Origin: Pseudomonas sp. G.S.17
GTDB lineage: Bacteria; Pseudomonadota; Gammaproteobacteria; Pseudomonadales; Pseudomonadaceae
DNA length: 64,000 nucleotides
Direction of reading: 5' to 3'
NCBI RefSeq assembly: GCF_038096165.1
Contig: NZ_CP151076.1
Coordinates: 6,173,493-6,237,492, forward strand
Below, one piece after another: positions 47,750 to 59,515 of the stretch (positions within the stretch are counted from its first letter, which is position 1; every line of letters starts with the position of its first letter). The position numbers and the translations under genes are program-made. The notes beneath the pieces are model-generated. The model did not search any database and was not told where the DNA came from. It was given only the letters and a program-made list of their open reading frames with translations.

Positions 47750-48286
47750 TCAAGATTTCAATGCTTCGGCTAGTTGCGCGAGTTTGCCGCGAACTGAGCC
47801 ATCGATAACCAGGTCGCCGGCGCGGATTACGACACCACCGATCAGGGTGGCATCCTCCGCAGCGTGCAGGCGCACTTCCCGGCCGAGCCGTGCACTGAGA
47901 ACCTTGGCGAGTTTGTCTTGCTGTTCTTGGTTCAATGCAAAAGCACTGGTGACATCGACATCGACTGATTTTTCCTGCTCGGCCTTGTACAGGTCGAACA
48001 GTTCGGCGATCTCCGGCAAAAGCGGGAGACGGTCGTTTTCAGCAACGATGTGGATGAAATTCTGTGCCTTGGCATCGAACTTGTCGCCACACACTTCAAT
48101 AAAAGTGGTGGCCTTGTTTGCGCTCGTCAGTCGCGGGGCCTTGAGTACGCGCTGCATGGTGTCGTCTTCCGACACCGCTGCAGCCAGGCCGAGCATGGCT
48201 GACCAATTGGCCAGTTGCTGGTGAGCCTGGGCGTACTCGAAGGCTGCCTTAGCGTAAGGTCGGGCCAACGTGGTCAGTTCTGCCAT
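47750..48286 (-). CDS. atpH: ATP synthase F1 subunit delta
   Basis: A 178-residue peripheral-stalk subunit ([20 protein letters not shown] opening; C-terminal [28 protein letters not shown]). It joins F1 to the b-subunit dimer. Confidence 0.97.
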   Translation of the reverse strand: MAELTTLARPYAKAAFEYAQAHQQLANWSAMLGLAAAVSEDDTMQRVLKAPRLTSANKATTFIEVCGDKFDAKAQNFIHIVAENDRLPLLPEIAELFDLYKAEQEKSVDVDVTSAFALNQEQQDKLAKVLSARLGREVRLHAAEDATLIGGVVIRAGDLVIDGSVRGKLAQLAEALKS

Positions 48287-48298
48287 GATCGCCCTCGC

Positions 48299-48769
48299 TT
48301 AAATTTCAGCAGCCAGTTTATTAACCAGCTCCGCGTGCGCGTTTTGATCGATTGTGGCACCCAGGATCTTCTCTGCACCATTGACTGCCAGGCTACCCAA
48401 TTGGGCGCGCAGCGCATCTTTGACACTGTTCAGTTCCTGCTCGATCTCGGCCTGAGCCTGAGCCTTCACACGTTCAGCTTCAACGCGAGCCTGTTCCCGG
48501 GCTTCGTCGACAATCTGAGTACCGCGTTTCTTGGCTTGCTCAATGATTTCAGCTGCCTGAGCTTTTGCATCGCGCAGTTGATGACCCGCTTTCTCTTGGG
48601 CCAACTCCAGGTCGCGAGCTGCTCGGCTGGCAGCGTCCAGTCCATCCGCGATCTTCTTCTGACGTTCGTGCAAAGCCGTAATGACCGGAGGCCAAACGTA
48701 CTTCATGCAGAACAGCACAAAAATGAAGAACGCAACGGACTGGCCAATCAGGGTTGCATTAATGTTCAC
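48299..48769 (-). CDS. atpF: ATP synthase Fo subunit b
   Basis: A 156-residue subunit. One N-terminal membrane helix ([22 protein letters not shown]) is followed by a long charged coiled coil that dimerises as the peripheral stalk. Confidence 0.97.
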   Translation of the reverse strand: MNINATLIGQSVAFFIFVLFCMKYVWPPVITALHERQKKIADGLDAASRAARDLELAQEKAGHQLRDAKAQAAEIIEQAKKRGTQIVDEAREQARVEAERVKAQAQAEIEQELNSVKDALRAQLGSLAVNGAEKILGATIDQNAHAELVNKLAAEI

Positions 48770-48826
48770 GCCAACACCTCGCTCGTTCGTTGTCCATCAC
48801 ACCAATCACCTCGAATATTCGAGAGA

Positions 48827-49099
<273 letters not shown>

Positions 49100-49233
49100 T
49101 TACGTCGTATTGGTTAGGTTTTTTAGATTAAAGCGGTAAAACAAATCGTTTCCAGCATCAGCCCTTGCGGTTACCCGCTTGCGGCTATCCTCTCGCCGAA
49201 ACGAGAGGTACATCCAGACGCGCCAGGCGAGTC

Positions 49234-50527
<1,294 letters not shown>

Positions 50528-50673
50528 CACAACTGCTCCTCGTGCGTCGGCCGCCAAAATCAATAACTTGGCATAAAATGTGCCGACAAAATGCGCGCAG
50601 AGTATAGGGGCGCTTAAGCCCCTATTCAACCGTCAGGTAGTGATTTCCGACTACACGCTACACGGCAATTGTT

Positions 50674-51546
50674 TCAGCGGATGTGTGCGAGCACACCCTG
50701 AAGCTCATCCAGTGAGTTATATCGGATGACTAATTGACCTTTTCCCTTCTGCCCATGGCGAATTTGCACCGCGGAGCCCAGCCGCTCGGCCAATCGCTGT
50801 TCCAGGCGACTGATGTCCGGATCGGTTTTTAGCGGTTCCGCAGCGGCCGGTTTTCCGCTCAGCCACTGGCGAACCAGGGCTTCTGTCTGACGCACAGTCA
50901 GGCCACGTGCGACAACGTGTCGCGCCCCTTCGACCTGCCTGTCTTCCGGCAAACCGAGCAAAGCGCGGGCATGACCCATTTCCAGGTCGCCGTGGGACAG
51001 CATGGTCTTGATGACTTCCGGCAGCGCAATCAGACGCAGCAGGTTGGCCACGCTGACGCGGGACTTACCCACCGCGTCGGCGACTTGCTGCTGGGTCAGT
51101 TGGAACTCCTGCTGCAAACGCTGCAGGGCGACCGCTTCCTCGATGGGATTGAGGTCCTCGCGCTGAATATTCTCGATCAGCGCCATGGCGATGGCCGTTT
51201 CATCCGGCACATCGCGCACCATCGCGGGAATGGTCTCCATTCCGGCCTGCTGACTGGCACGCCAACGGCGCTCACCGGCAATGATTTCAAAACGGTTGTC
51301 GGCAAGCGGACGCACCACGATGGGCTGCATCACGCCTTGAGCCTTGATCGACTGGGCCAGCTCTTCAAGGGCTTGCGGGTCCATGTCGCGGCGCGGTTGG
51401 TATTTGCCCCGCTGGATCAGATCCAGCGGTACGTGCTGCAATTCGCGCTGATCGGCCTTGACGGCCTGTTCTTCCAGCGAACTGACGGTTGGACTGCTCA
51501 GAAGTGCGTCCAGCCCACGTCCGAGACCTCGTTTCTTGACGGCCAT
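50674..51546 (-). CDS. parB: Chromosome partitioning protein ParB
   Basis: A 290-residue CTP-dependent DNA clamp that loads at parS sites. The N-terminal domain has YQPRRDMDPQALEELAQSI and the CTP motif GERRWRASQQAG. A helix-turn-helix follows (TQQQVADAVGKSRVSVANLLRLIALP), and a C-terminal dimerisation domain ends DELQGVLAHIR. It starts 9 bp after parA. Confidence 0.97.
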   Translation of the reverse strand: MAVKKRGLGRGLDALLSSPTVSSLEEQAVKADQRELQHVPLDLIQRGKYQPRRDMDPQALEELAQSIKAQGVMQPIVVRPLADNRFEIIAGERRWRASQQAGMETIPAMVRDVPDETAIAMALIENIQREDLNPIEEAVALQRLQQEFQLTQQQVADAVGKSRVSVANLLRLIALPEVIKTMLSHGDLEMGHARALLGLPEDRQVEGARHVVARGLTVRQTEALVRQWLSGKPAAAEPLKTDPDISRLEQRLAERLGSAVQIRHGQKGKGQLVIRYNSLDELQGVLAHIR

Positions 51547-51555
51547 GGGATTCCC

Positions 51556-52347
51556 TTAAGTTGGCTGAGCTGTGCGCGTAGTGCGCCGTTGACGACGAAC
51601 CATTTCCCCGGCCAGAGCCAGGTAGGCCAGCGCACCGCGCGATGACTTGTCATACGCCAGCGCCGGCATGCCGAAACTCGGCGCCTCGGCCAGACGGATG
51701 TTGCGCGGGATCACCGTGTCGTACAGCTGTTCGCCAAAGTGTTCCTTGAGCTGGGCAGAAACGTCGTTGATCAGGCTCAGGCGAGGGTCATACATGGTTC
51801 GCAACAGGCCTTCGATCTTCAGCTGCGGGTTGAGCAGCTCGCCAATGCGCTTGATGTTATCCACAAGGTCACTGAGCCCTTCGAGGGCAAAGTATTCGCA
51901 TTGCATGGGGATAATCACCCCGTCGGCGGCAACCAGAGCGTTCAACGTGAGCATCGACAACGACGGCGGACAGTCGATGAGGATGTAGTCGTAGTTCTCG
52001 CGGATCGGCGCCAGCGCATTGCGCAGGCGACTTTCCTTCATCTGCATTTCCAGCAGATTGACTTCCGCAGCCGTGAGGTCGCGGTTGGCCGGCAGCAGCT
52101 GATAACCGCCATGCTCGGAAAACTGCATGGCCTGTACCAGATCGCATTCGCCGATCAGTACGTCGTAAATGGAGTTTTCCAACCCGTGCTTATCCACACC
52201 GCTACCCATCGTAGCGTTGCCTTGCGGGTCGAGATCGATCAACAGGACGCGGCGCTTGGTCGCGACCAGTGACGCTGCGAGGTTGATGCAGGTGGTGGTT
52301 TTGCCCACACCACCCTTTTGGTTCGCTATCGCGAATACCTTAGCCAT
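51556..52347 (-). CDS. parA: Chromosome partitioning ATPase ParA
   Basis: A 263-residue ATPase with the deviant Walker motif KGGVGKTT near residues 10-17 and YDYILIDCPPSLS. It segregates origin regions with ParB. It contains two perfect DnaA boxes (51857 and 52190). Confidence 0.97.
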   Translation of the reverse strand: MAKVFAIANQKGGVGKTTTCINLAASLVATKRRVLLIDLDPQGNATMGSGVDKHGLENSIYDVLIGECDLVQAMQFSEHGGYQLLPANRDLTAAEVNLLEMQMKESRLRNALAPIRENYDYILIDCPPSLSMLTLNALVAADGVIIPMQCEYFALEGLSDLVDNIKRIGELLNPQLKIEGLLRTMYDPRLSLINDVSAQLKEHFGEQLYDTVIPRNIRLAEAPSFGMPALAYDKSSRGALAYLALAGEMVRRQRRTTRTAQPT

Positions 52348-52365
52348 TCTTGCTTGTGTTCCCAG

Positions 52366-53010
52366 TCATGCCGTGCGGCGCAGTATCAGCAGATGGCGTT
52401 GGCCTTGGCAACCTGGAACGGTCAAGGCTTGTGCGCTATCGAGGTAAAAATCTGCCGGTAATGCTACCAGCTCATCGGCAGGATGCAGCCCTTTCATCGC
52501 CAGCCATCGCGTATCGGTGTCCCCCATATGACGGGTCCACCCGGTAAAGTCCTCGAGGCTGCTGAACGCCCGGGAAACAATCCCGGTAAACGGTACTGCG
52601 GGCTGATAAGACTCTGCACGGCTGTGGATAACTTCCAGATTGTCGAGCTTGAGCTCAAGCTTAACCTGGGTCAAAAATCGTGTTTTCTTGCCATTGCTGT
52701 CCAGTACGGTGACTTTCATCTCCGGAAACAGGATAGCCAATGGAATGCCTGGCATGCCGCCGCCACTGCCGACATCGAGCCAACGCGGGCCTGCGATGAA
52801 GGGGACGACGCTCAGACTGTCGAGCAAATGCCGCGAAACCATCTCATCGGGATTACGAACTGCAGTGAGATTGTAGGCCTTGTTCCACTTGATCAGCAGC
52901 GCCAGGTAAGCCAGCAGCTGGGTGTGCTGGCCTTCGCTGAGGTTTACACCCAACTCCTGGGCGCCACGGGACAACTCTTCGGCGTGTTGCGGGGTGACCA
53001 TAGAACTCAA
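52366..53010 (-). CDS. rsmG: 16S rRNA (guanine527-N7) methyltransferase
   Basis: A 214-residue SAM-dependent methyltransferase; the binding loop is [17 protein letters not shown]. It methylates G527 of 16S rRNA, and loss gives low-level streptomycin resistance. A TTG start at 53010 is chosen because it overlaps the mnmG stop (TTGA) and has GGAG about 8 bp upstream. The ATG at 53001 is the alternative and is worse spaced. Confidence 0.93.
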   Translation of the reverse strand: MSSMVTPQHAEELSRGAQELGVNLSEGQHTQLLAYLALLIKWNKAYNLTAVRNPDEMVSRHLLDSLSVVPFIAGPRWLDVGSGGGMPGIPLAILFPEMKVTVLDSNGKKTRFLTQVKLELKLDNLEVIHSRAESYQPAVPFTGIVSRAFSSLEDFTGWTRHMGDTDTRWLAMKGLHPADELVALPADFYLDSAQALTVPGCQGQRHLLILRRTA

Positions 53011-54902
53011 GCGCTTTGCTCCAACTGACGGCCCGCGCCGCGTTTTTTCAAATGAATCATCAACAGGGAAATCGCCGCCGGGGTAACGCCGGGAATGCGT
53101 GAAGCCTGTCCGAGGGTTTCCGGCCGGGTTATCCCCAGCTTGCTCTGAATTTCTTTCGACAGGCCGGAAATGCCGGTGTAGTCGATATCTTCAGGAAGTT
53201 TAGTGTCTTCACTGGCCCGCAACCGGGCAATCTCATCCTGCTGACGGTCGATGTAACCGGCGTACTTGGCCTTGATCTCGACCTGTTCGGCCACTTGCGG
53301 ATCCAGGCAGCCATCACCGGTGATCGACACCAGGCTGGCGTAGTCGATTTCCGGACGGGTCAGCAGATTGAGCAGATTGTATTCGTGGGTCAGCGGCGTG
53401 CCGAAATGACTGGCAATCGCTTCGCCCTGTTCGGTGCCGGGACGAACCCAGGAACTTTTCAGACGTTGTTCTTCGCGCTCAATGCTTTCGCGCTTGGTGC
53501 AGAACGCGGCCCAACGCAGGTCATCGACCAGACCCAACTCGCGGCCCTTCTCGGTCAGACGCAGGTCGGCATTGTCTTCACGCAGGATCAAGCGGTATTC
53601 CGCCCGGGAGGTGAACATCCGGTACGGTTCCTGGGTTCCCAGGGTAATCAGGTCGTCGACCAGCACGCCGATGTACGCCTCATCACGTCGCGGACACCAG
53701 CTTTCCTTGCCCTGAGCACGCAGTGCTGCGTTGGCTCCGGCCAGCAAACCCTGGGCTCCGGCCTCTTCGTAACCGGTGGTACCGTTGATCTGTCCAGCGA
53801 AGAACAGGCCGCCGATGACCTTGGTTTCCAGGCTGTATTTCAGGTCACGAGGGTCGAAATAGTCGTATTCGATGGCATAGCCGGGACGCACGATATGGGC
53901 GTTTTCCATACCGCGAATCGAGCGCACCACTTGCAGCTGAACGTCGAACGGCAGCGAGGTGGAAATGCCATTTGGATACAGCTCGTGGGTGTTCAGCCCT
54001 TCCGGCTCGATGAAGACCTGATGGCTTTCCTTGTCGGCAAAGCGGTGGATCTTGTCTTCGATCGATGGGCAATAGCGCGGGCCGACACCTTCGATGATTC
54101 CCGAATACATCGGCGAACGATCAAGGTTGGCCGCAATGATTTCGTGGGTACGGGCGTTGGTATGGGTGATCCAGCAACTGACCTGGGCCGGATGCTGTTC
54201 TTTGGAACCCATGAACGACATGACCGGAATCGGCGTGTCGCCCGGTTGCTCGGTCATCACCGAGAAATCTACCGAACGACCATCGATGCGCGGCGGCGTG
54301 CCGGTTTTCAGGCGACCCACACGCAGCGGTAATTCACGTAAGCGTTGTGCCAGGGCTATCGACGGCGGATCTCCGGCGCGACCACCCGAATAATTCTGCA
54401 TCCCGATGTGGATAAGTCCACCGAGGAAGGTCCCAGTGGTCAGGACAACCGAGTCGGCCATGATGCGCAGGCCCATTTGGGTCACGACACCACGTACCTG
54501 ATCCTGTTCGACGATCAGGTCGTCACAGGCCTGTTGAAATATCCACAGGTTCGGCTGGTTTTCGATGGCTTCACGGATCGCGGCCTTGTACAGGACGCGG
54601 TCTGCCTGAGCACGGGTGGCCCGTACTGCCGGGCCTTTGCGGCTGTTCAAAACGCGGAATTGAATACCACCTTTGTCCGTGGCCATCGCCATGGCGCCGC
54701 CAAGGGCGTCGATTTCCTTGACCAGATGGCTCTTACCAATGCCACCGATCGCCGGGTTGCAACTCATCTGACCCAGCGTTTCCACGTTATGGGTCAACAG
54801 AAGGGTTTTTGCACCCATACGTGCCGACGCCAGTGCGGCCTCGGTACCGGCATGACCGCCACCGATGACGATCACTTCAAAACGGGAAGGGAAATCCACC
54901 AC
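53007..54902 (-). CDS. mnmG: tRNA uridine-5-carboxymethylaminomethyl synthesis enzyme MnmG
   Basis: A 631-residue FAD enzyme with the dinucleotide motif [19 protein letters not shown] near residues 12-30 and the signatures [16 protein letters not shown] and [15 protein letters not shown]. It works with MnmE on the wobble uridine. Downstream are rsmG and parA-parB. Upstream lies an origin-like intergenic region. Confidence 0.97.
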   Translation of the reverse strand: MVDFPSRFEVIVIGGGHAGTEAALASARMGAKTLLLTHNVETLGQMSCNPAIGGIGKSHLVKEIDALGGAMAMATDKGGIQFRVLNSRKGPAVRATRAQADRVLYKAAIREAIENQPNLWIFQQACDDLIVEQDQVRGVVTQMGLRIMADSVVLTTGTFLGGLIHIGMQNYSGGRAGDPPSIALAQRLRELPLRVGRLKTGTPPRIDGRSVDFSVMTEQPGDTPIPVMSFMGSKEQHPAQVSCWITHTNARTHEIIAANLDRSPMYSGIIEGVGPRYCPSIEDKIHRFADKESHQVFIEPEGLNTHELYPNGISTSLPFDVQLQVVRSIRGMENAHIVRPGYAIEYDYFDPRDLKYSLETKVIGGLFFAGQINGTTGYEEAGAQGLLAGANAALRAQGKESWCPRRDEAYIGVLVDDLITLGTQEPYRMFTSRAEYRLILREDNADLRLTEKGRELGLVDDLRWAAFCTKRESIEREEQRLKSSWVRPGTEQGEAIASHFGTPLTHEYNLLNLLTRPEIDYASLVSITGDGCLDPQVAEQVEIKAKYAGYIDRQQDEIARLRASEDTKLPEDIDYTGISGLSKEIQSKLGITRPETLGQASRIPGVTPAAISLLMIHLKKRGAGRQLEQSA

Positions 54903-55455
54903 GCACCTCGTGCCTGTTGTAGATGGGAATTTGGGATAGCTGACAAGTATAGGGACTTCACCCCCCTGAAAGGAACCCGTTGAACAAAAATTAACCAGCT
55001 GTGGAAAACTCTCAGATATAGAAATTAAAAGAGAGAAGATTTATAGAATCTTTGTTTTTATGTTTATTTCTACTGAGCAGCTTTTCTGTGGATAGAATCC
55101 TACAGGCCATATATATCAATATGTACAGAGATTCAAAAGTCTGTGGTCATGTGCCAGTGAGGGGTTGGGATAACTGCCTTGAGCCTGTGGATTAAAACGG
55201 TACTTGTCCACAGGCGGGTTTTTCCTCAGGTTTAACCCCCGCTTATCAACCGAGCTAAAGGTGCGTTATGCACAGGGCTTATTCGTGAAATTCTTTGAAA
55301 TAGGCCAAATAAATCAGTCGCGACGAGCTCATGGATCACGGGGTTTTTATTAAGGGACGTCAATAAATCCTGAAATACGCTCGCATCGGCGCTCTTGTGG
55401 GTTCCAGAAACAAAAGCTAATAATAGGCATTATCATTAACTCGCTATCCTTGCCT
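54903..55455. other. Origin-like intergenic region upstream of mnmG
   Basis: About 550 bp without a gene. An AT-rich stretch at 55014-55070 opens with AGATATAGAAAT, the same 12-mer that opens the AT-rich stretch of the rpmH-dnaA region at 63614. DnaA-box-like sites are TTTTCCACA (55000-55008, minus), CTATCCACA (55087-55095, minus), TAATCCACA (55186-55194, minus), TTGTCCACA (55204-55212, plus) and TTATGCACA (55266-55274, plus). A Fur-type box lies near the right side. Confidence 0.7.
55419..55439 (+). promoter_or_regulatory. Putative Fur box before the iron-sigma operon
   Basis: The run AATAATAGGCATTATCATTA lies about 17 bp upstream of the ECF sigma gene and resembles the Fur consensus GATAATGATAATCATTATC. 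Iron-replete repression of the cassette would be expected. Confidence 0.75.
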
Positions 55456-55965
55456 ATGTCCTCTCAATCCCACACGACCGCAGTCCAGCGCATTTATGAG
55501 CAGCATCATTCGTGGTTGCATGGCTGGCTCAAGGGCAAGCTGTCCAACGCATGCGATGCTGCCGATCTGGCTCACGATACGTTCGTGCGGATTCTCGGTT
55601 CGGCCAATGCCGCGCAGATCCGTGAACCCCGGGATTACCTGGCGACTGTCGCCAGAGGGCTGGTCATTGACCGGTATCGACGACGCGCCATTGAGCAGGC
55701 TTACCTGCACTCCCTGGCTGCCCGGCCTGAACTCACCGTCATCAGTGAAGAGGACAAGGCGCTGATCATTGAAACGCTGGTGGCTGTGGATAAAACCCTG
55801 GCGAGCCTTGGCCCGCGGGTTCATCGCATCTTTATGCTGTCGCAGATCGATGGCCTGACTTATCAACAGATCGCCGAGCAGTTGCAGGTTTCCCTGACCA
55901 CGGTGAAGAAGCACATGATTCGCGCGTTCACGGAATGCTCGATGCTCCTGGCGGGACTGGCATGA
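55456..55965 (+). CDS. FecI-type ECF sigma factor
   Basis: A 169-residue extracytoplasmic-function sigma factor. Region 2 is DAADLAHDTFVRILG with PRDYLATVARGLVIDRYRRR. Region 4 is IFMLSQIDGLTYQQIAEQLQVSLTTVKKHMIRAFTEC. It should direct RNA polymerase to the receptor promoter under control of FecR. The stop overlaps the FecR start (ATGA). A Fur box lies upstream. Confidence 0.93.
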   Translation: MSSQSHTTAVQRIYEQHHSWLHGWLKGKLSNACDAADLAHDTFVRILGSANAAQIREPRDYLATVARGLVIDRYRRRAIEQAYLHSLAARPELTVISEEDKALIIETLVAVDKTLASLGPRVHRIFMLSQIDGLTYQQIAEQLQVSLTTVKKHMIRAFTECSMLLAGLA

Positions 55966-56909
55966 TCAATGTGCCGGATCGCAAGGTTTTCCAGGCGGCG
56001 GCCAGTTGGTACGTGCAGTTTCAGGTGGAACCGCCGACGCCAGCCGAGCGACACGCCTGGCAGGAATGGCTGAACAGCGATCCCGCCCATCAGGCCGCCT
56101 GGAATCAGATGGAGCAACTGCAACGCGGACTTGGCGCGTTACCGCCCGATCTGACGCGGCGCACACTGTCCGAACCGCGCCAGCGTCGAGATATTCTCAA
56201 ACTGATGCTGGTGATCGCCGGCGCCGGCTACGTGGGCTGGAATATCAAGCAGCACACCAGCCTGGGCAATGTCTGGGCGGATTACCGGACGCCTGTCGGT
56301 CAGCGGCAACATATTGAACTGGCCGATGGCAGTCAGATCGAGCTGAACACCGATACCGCAATCGACGTGTTGTTTGACGGTCAGCAACGCCTGATCCGCC
56401 TGCGCGTAGGCGAGATTCTGATCCAGACCGGCAAACGCGGCGATACCCGGCCGTTTTATGTTGAAACTCATCAGGGCCGCGTTCAGGCGTTAGGCACGCG
56501 TTTCTCGGTTAGGCAACTGAAAAACACGACTCGGGTCGGCGTCCTGGAAGATCAGGTCAGCCTCCTGCCCAAGGAACCCACCGGCAAGCCGGTCCTGCTC
56601 AAGGCAGGGGAAAGCGCAGAGTTTGACGACCATCGGGCCAATCCGGGACGCACTTACACGCCTGCTGAAGTGGCCTGGGTTGACGGGCAACTGGTGGTGC
56701 TCAACGCCCGACTCGGGGATCTGATTGACGAGCTGAGCCGCTATCGTCCGGGCGTCATGCACTGTGACGAACACGCTGCTCGATTGCGGGTATCGGGAGC
56801 CTTCCGTCTTGATGCCATCGACGCGGTGCTGGCCAACCTGCAAGCGACGCTGCCGATTCGCGTCAGCCATTTCACCCGTTATTGGGTTTCGGTCAAGAGC
56901 ACTGCCTGA
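55962..56909 (+). CDS. FecR-type anti-sigma / sigma regulator
   Basis: A 315-residue inner-membrane signal transducer. The N-terminal cytoplasmic part contains the FecR-like AAASWYVQFQ and WLNSDPAHQAAWNQME. One membrane segment is ILKLMLVIAGAGYVGWNI. The periplasmic FecR domain covers about 120-250 (VGQRQHIELADGSQIELNTDTAIDV). It senses receptor occupancy and switches the sigma factor. Confidence 0.92.
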   Translation: MINVPDRKVFQAAASWYVQFQVEPPTPAERHAWQEWLNSDPAHQAAWNQMEQLQRGLGALPPDLTRRTLSEPRQRRDILKLMLVIAGAGYVGWNIKQHTSLGNVWADYRTPVGQRQHIELADGSQIELNTDTAIDVLFDGQQRLIRLRVGEILIQTGKRGDTRPFYVETHQGRVQALGTRFSVRQLKNTTRVGVLEDQVSLLPKEPTGKPVLLKAGESAEFDDHRANPGRTYTPAEVAWVDGQLVVLNARLGDLIDELSRYRPGVMHCDEHAARLRVSGAFRLDAIDAVLANLQATLPIRVSHFTRYWVSVKSTA

Positions 56910-57014
56910 GCGAATCCCGCCTGAAAATAAATCTATCCACAGGGTTATCTTTTTTTTGCATGGCACGGCCCTACAGGTAAACGCGAATTTCAATCCTTCA
57001 GGGCCTTCAAGACC

Positions 57015-59462
57015 ATGCGCTTTCCACCGCTCCCGCTTCCTGCTCGCCAGCGTCTTTTCCGACAATGCTTCAGCTACAGCCTGTTGATGGCCAGCGGCGT
57101 CGGCTTCGCTTTGGCGACAACTAGCGCCATTGCCGCCAGCGTTACGCAGAATTTCAATATCAGTGCCGGGCCGCTGGACAGCGCCTTGAGTCAGTTTGCC
57201 TCGGCGGCCAATGTGATTCTGTCGTTTTCTCCTGAGCAGACCGCCAATCGCCGCAGCTCCGGGCTGCAAGGTAATTACTCGGTCGAGCAGGGTTTCGCTG
57301 TGTTGCTGCAGGGTTCGCGGCTGCAAGTCGTGGCGCAGGCGCCGGGCAGTTACATCCTGCAAGCGGTCCCGGAGAACGGTTCAGTGGTGCTCGGCCCCAC
57401 CAACGTCAACAGTTTCCAGACGGATGAGGCCAGTCAGGGCCGCACGCTGGATGTGGGTTACAAGGCTGAAAAAAGCCGCATCGGCACCAAGACCGATACG
57501 CCGCTGTCGGAAACGCCGCGCTCGGTGTCCGTGGTTACCGGCCAGCGCATGAAAGATCAGAAGACCCAAACCCTCACCGAAGCGCTCGGTTACGTGCCGG
57601 GTATTTTCGCGCCGCCTTTTGCGGCTGGGGATAACCTGGCGGGCGATCTGTTTTTCATTCGTGGTTTCAACGCTACCGATTACGGCTACGGCCTGTTGCG
57701 TGATGGTTTGCGTGTGCAGGGCAATCGTTATGACACCACCACCGAGCCTTACGGGCTGGAGCGGGTCGAGGTGTTTCGCGGGCCTTCTTCGATTTTGTAT
57801 GGCGAAAACGCGCCGGGCGGGCTGGTTAACGTAGTCAGTAAACGCCCGACTGCCATTCCCCAGGGCGAAGTGCAGCTCAGTTATGGCTCGAACAATCGCC
57901 GTCAGCTGGGTGTGGATATCTCCGGTCCGCTGGACGACAGCGGCAATATTCTCGGGCGCGTGGTCATGATGGGGCGCAACGCCGACACGCAAACCGATCA
58001 CGTACCGGACGACCGCATCTACATCGCGCCCTCCATGACCCTGAATTTTGACGACTACAACACCCTGACCTTGCTGAGCAACTATCAGAAAGATCACACC
58101 AATATGGAGCTTGGCCTGCCTGCCGCTGGCACTTTGCTGCGTAACCCCAATGGCAAGCTCGACAAGGACACCATGCTCGGTGTGCCGGACTGGAACACTT
58201 TCGAGCGTGAAACCTGGAGTGCGGGCTACGAGTTCAGCCACAGCTTCAACGACGATTGGCAGTTCCGGCAGAACTCGCGCTATCTGCAGTCGCGGATTAC
58301 CCGCCACGAAACCTGGCCAGGCAATCTCAATAACGCCGGCTTTGGCACCTTGTTGAACGTCACCGCCTACGACCGTTACAACAAGTCCATGGTGTATTCG
58401 CTGGATAACCAGCTCGAGGGCAAATTCAACGCGGGCGGCCTGGAGAACACCGTATTGTTCGGCGCCAGTTTTGACCGCACCTCGTTCAGCCAGGACTGGG
58501 ATGCCGGTTCAGCCGGGCGCATCAACATCTACAACCCGATTTATCCACAGGACCCGGTAACGTCCATCGCCGTGCAGAACACCCTGCTCGAACAGCAAAT
58601 GCAGGGTTTGTACGGGCAGATCCAGAGTAAGTACGACAACTGGATTTTCCTGTTGGGCGGGCGGCAGGATTGGGTCGAGAGTGATTTTCGCAACAAACTG
58701 GCGCCTTCCAGCGATATCAACTCCAACGATCAGAAATTCACCTATCAGGGCGGGGTGATGTACCAGTTCGACAACGGCCTGACCCCGTATGTCAGCTATT
58801 CCACCGCATTCGTCCCGGTGCAGCAGATTTCCAATGGCGGTTCGCCGCTGGACCCGATTACCAGCGAGCAGTATGAAGTGGGTTTGAAATACGAACCGTC
58901 GGGCTGGAATACCACCATGACTGCGTCGGTCTTCGACCTGCGCAAAAAAGACGATACCTATTTCGATTCAACCAGCGCCAGTTACCGGCAAGTGGGCAAA
59001 AGCCGCTCCAAGGGCGTGGAGCTGGAGGTCAACAGCGACGTCAATCGCAACCTGAACCTGACCGCTTCCTACACCTACACCGATGCGCGGGTGATCAAGG
59101 ACACCGCTGGCTCGTTGATCGAAGGTCATCAAATCACCGGCGTGCCACGTAATCAGGCTTCAGCCTGGGCCAAATACCGCTTTCTCGAGGGTTATCTCAA
59201 CGGACTACACGTTGGCGGCGGCATTCGCTACTTCGACAGTACCTTTGCCTACACGGCGAGTTCCCTGTACGGCAAGCTCGATTCCGGTGACGTGACGCTG
59301 GTGGACGCAGCTATCGGTTATCAGATCGACAAGAACTGGTCGGTGGATCTGAACGCCAAGAACCTGTTCGACAAGGAATATGTGTCGGGCTGTAACGATG
59401 CCGGTCGCTGCTATTGGGGAGACAGCCGAACCCTGCTCGGTTCGGTGAGCTACAACTGGTAG
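57015..59462 (+). CDS. TonB-dependent siderophore receptor with signalling domain
   Basis: An 815-residue outer-membrane receptor. After a signal peptide (about 1-39, ending AIAAS) comes the secretin/TonB short N-terminal (STN) signalling domain (FNISAGPLDSALSQFASAANVILSF). The plug follows (ETPRSVSVVTGQRMKDQ), then a 22-strand barrel ending LLGSVSYNW. The late motif GCNDAGRCYWGD has two Cys and resembles FoxA/FhuA-like hydroxamate receptors; the exact siderophore is uncertain. With the sigma factor and FecR it forms a cell-surface signalling system. Confidence 0.92.
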   Translation: MRFPPLPLPARQRLFRQCFSYSLLMASGVGFALATTSAIAASVTQNFNISAGPLDSALSQFASAANVILSFSPEQTANRRSSGLQGNYSVEQGFAVLLQGSRLQVVAQAPGSYILQAVPENGSVVLGPTNVNSFQTDEASQGRTLDVGYKAEKSRIGTKTDTPLSETPRSVSVVTGQRMKDQKTQTLTEALGYVPGIFAPPFAAGDNLAGDLFFIRGFNATDYGYGLLRDGLRVQGNRYDTTTEPYGLERVEVFRGPSSILYGENAPGGLVNVVSKRPTAIPQGEVQLSYGSNNRRQLGVDISGPLDDSGNILGRVVMMGRNADTQTDHVPDDRIYIAPSMTLNFDDYNTLTLLSNYQKDHTNMELGLPAAGTLLRNPNGKLDKDTMLGVPDWNTFERETWSAGYEFSHSFNDDWQFRQNSRYLQSRITRHETWPGNLNNAGFGTLLNVTAYDRYNKSMVYSLDNQLEGKFNAGGLENTVLFGASFDRTSFSQDWDAGSAGRINIYNPIYPQDPVTSIAVQNTLLEQQMQGLYGQIQSKYDNWIFLLGGRQDWVESDFRNKLAPSSDINSNDQKFTYQGGVMYQFDNGLTPYVSYSTAFVPVQQISNGGSPLDPITSEQYEVGLKYEPSGWNTTMTASVFDLRKKDDTYFDSTSASYRQVGKSRSKGVELEVNSDVNRNLNLTASYTYTDARVIKDTAGSLIEGHQITGVPRNQASAWAKYRFLEGYLNGLHVGGGIRYFDSTFAYTASSLYGKLDSGDVTLVDAAIGYQIDKNWSVDLNAKNLFDKEYVSGCNDAGRCYWGDSRTLLGSVSYNW

Positions 59463-59474
59463 ACCTGTGGATAA

Positions 59475-59515
59475 GTTATTGGCGGCCAGAGTTCGCTGTC
59501 CTGGCCGCCAATAAC
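59475..59515. terminator. Bidirectional terminator between the receptor gene and mnmE
   Basis: The perfect 15-bp stem GTTATTGGCGGCCAG / CTGGCCGCCAATAAC has an 11-base loop. It serves the plus-strand receptor gene and the minus-strand mnmE, and its right arm touches the mnmE stop. Confidence 0.85.
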
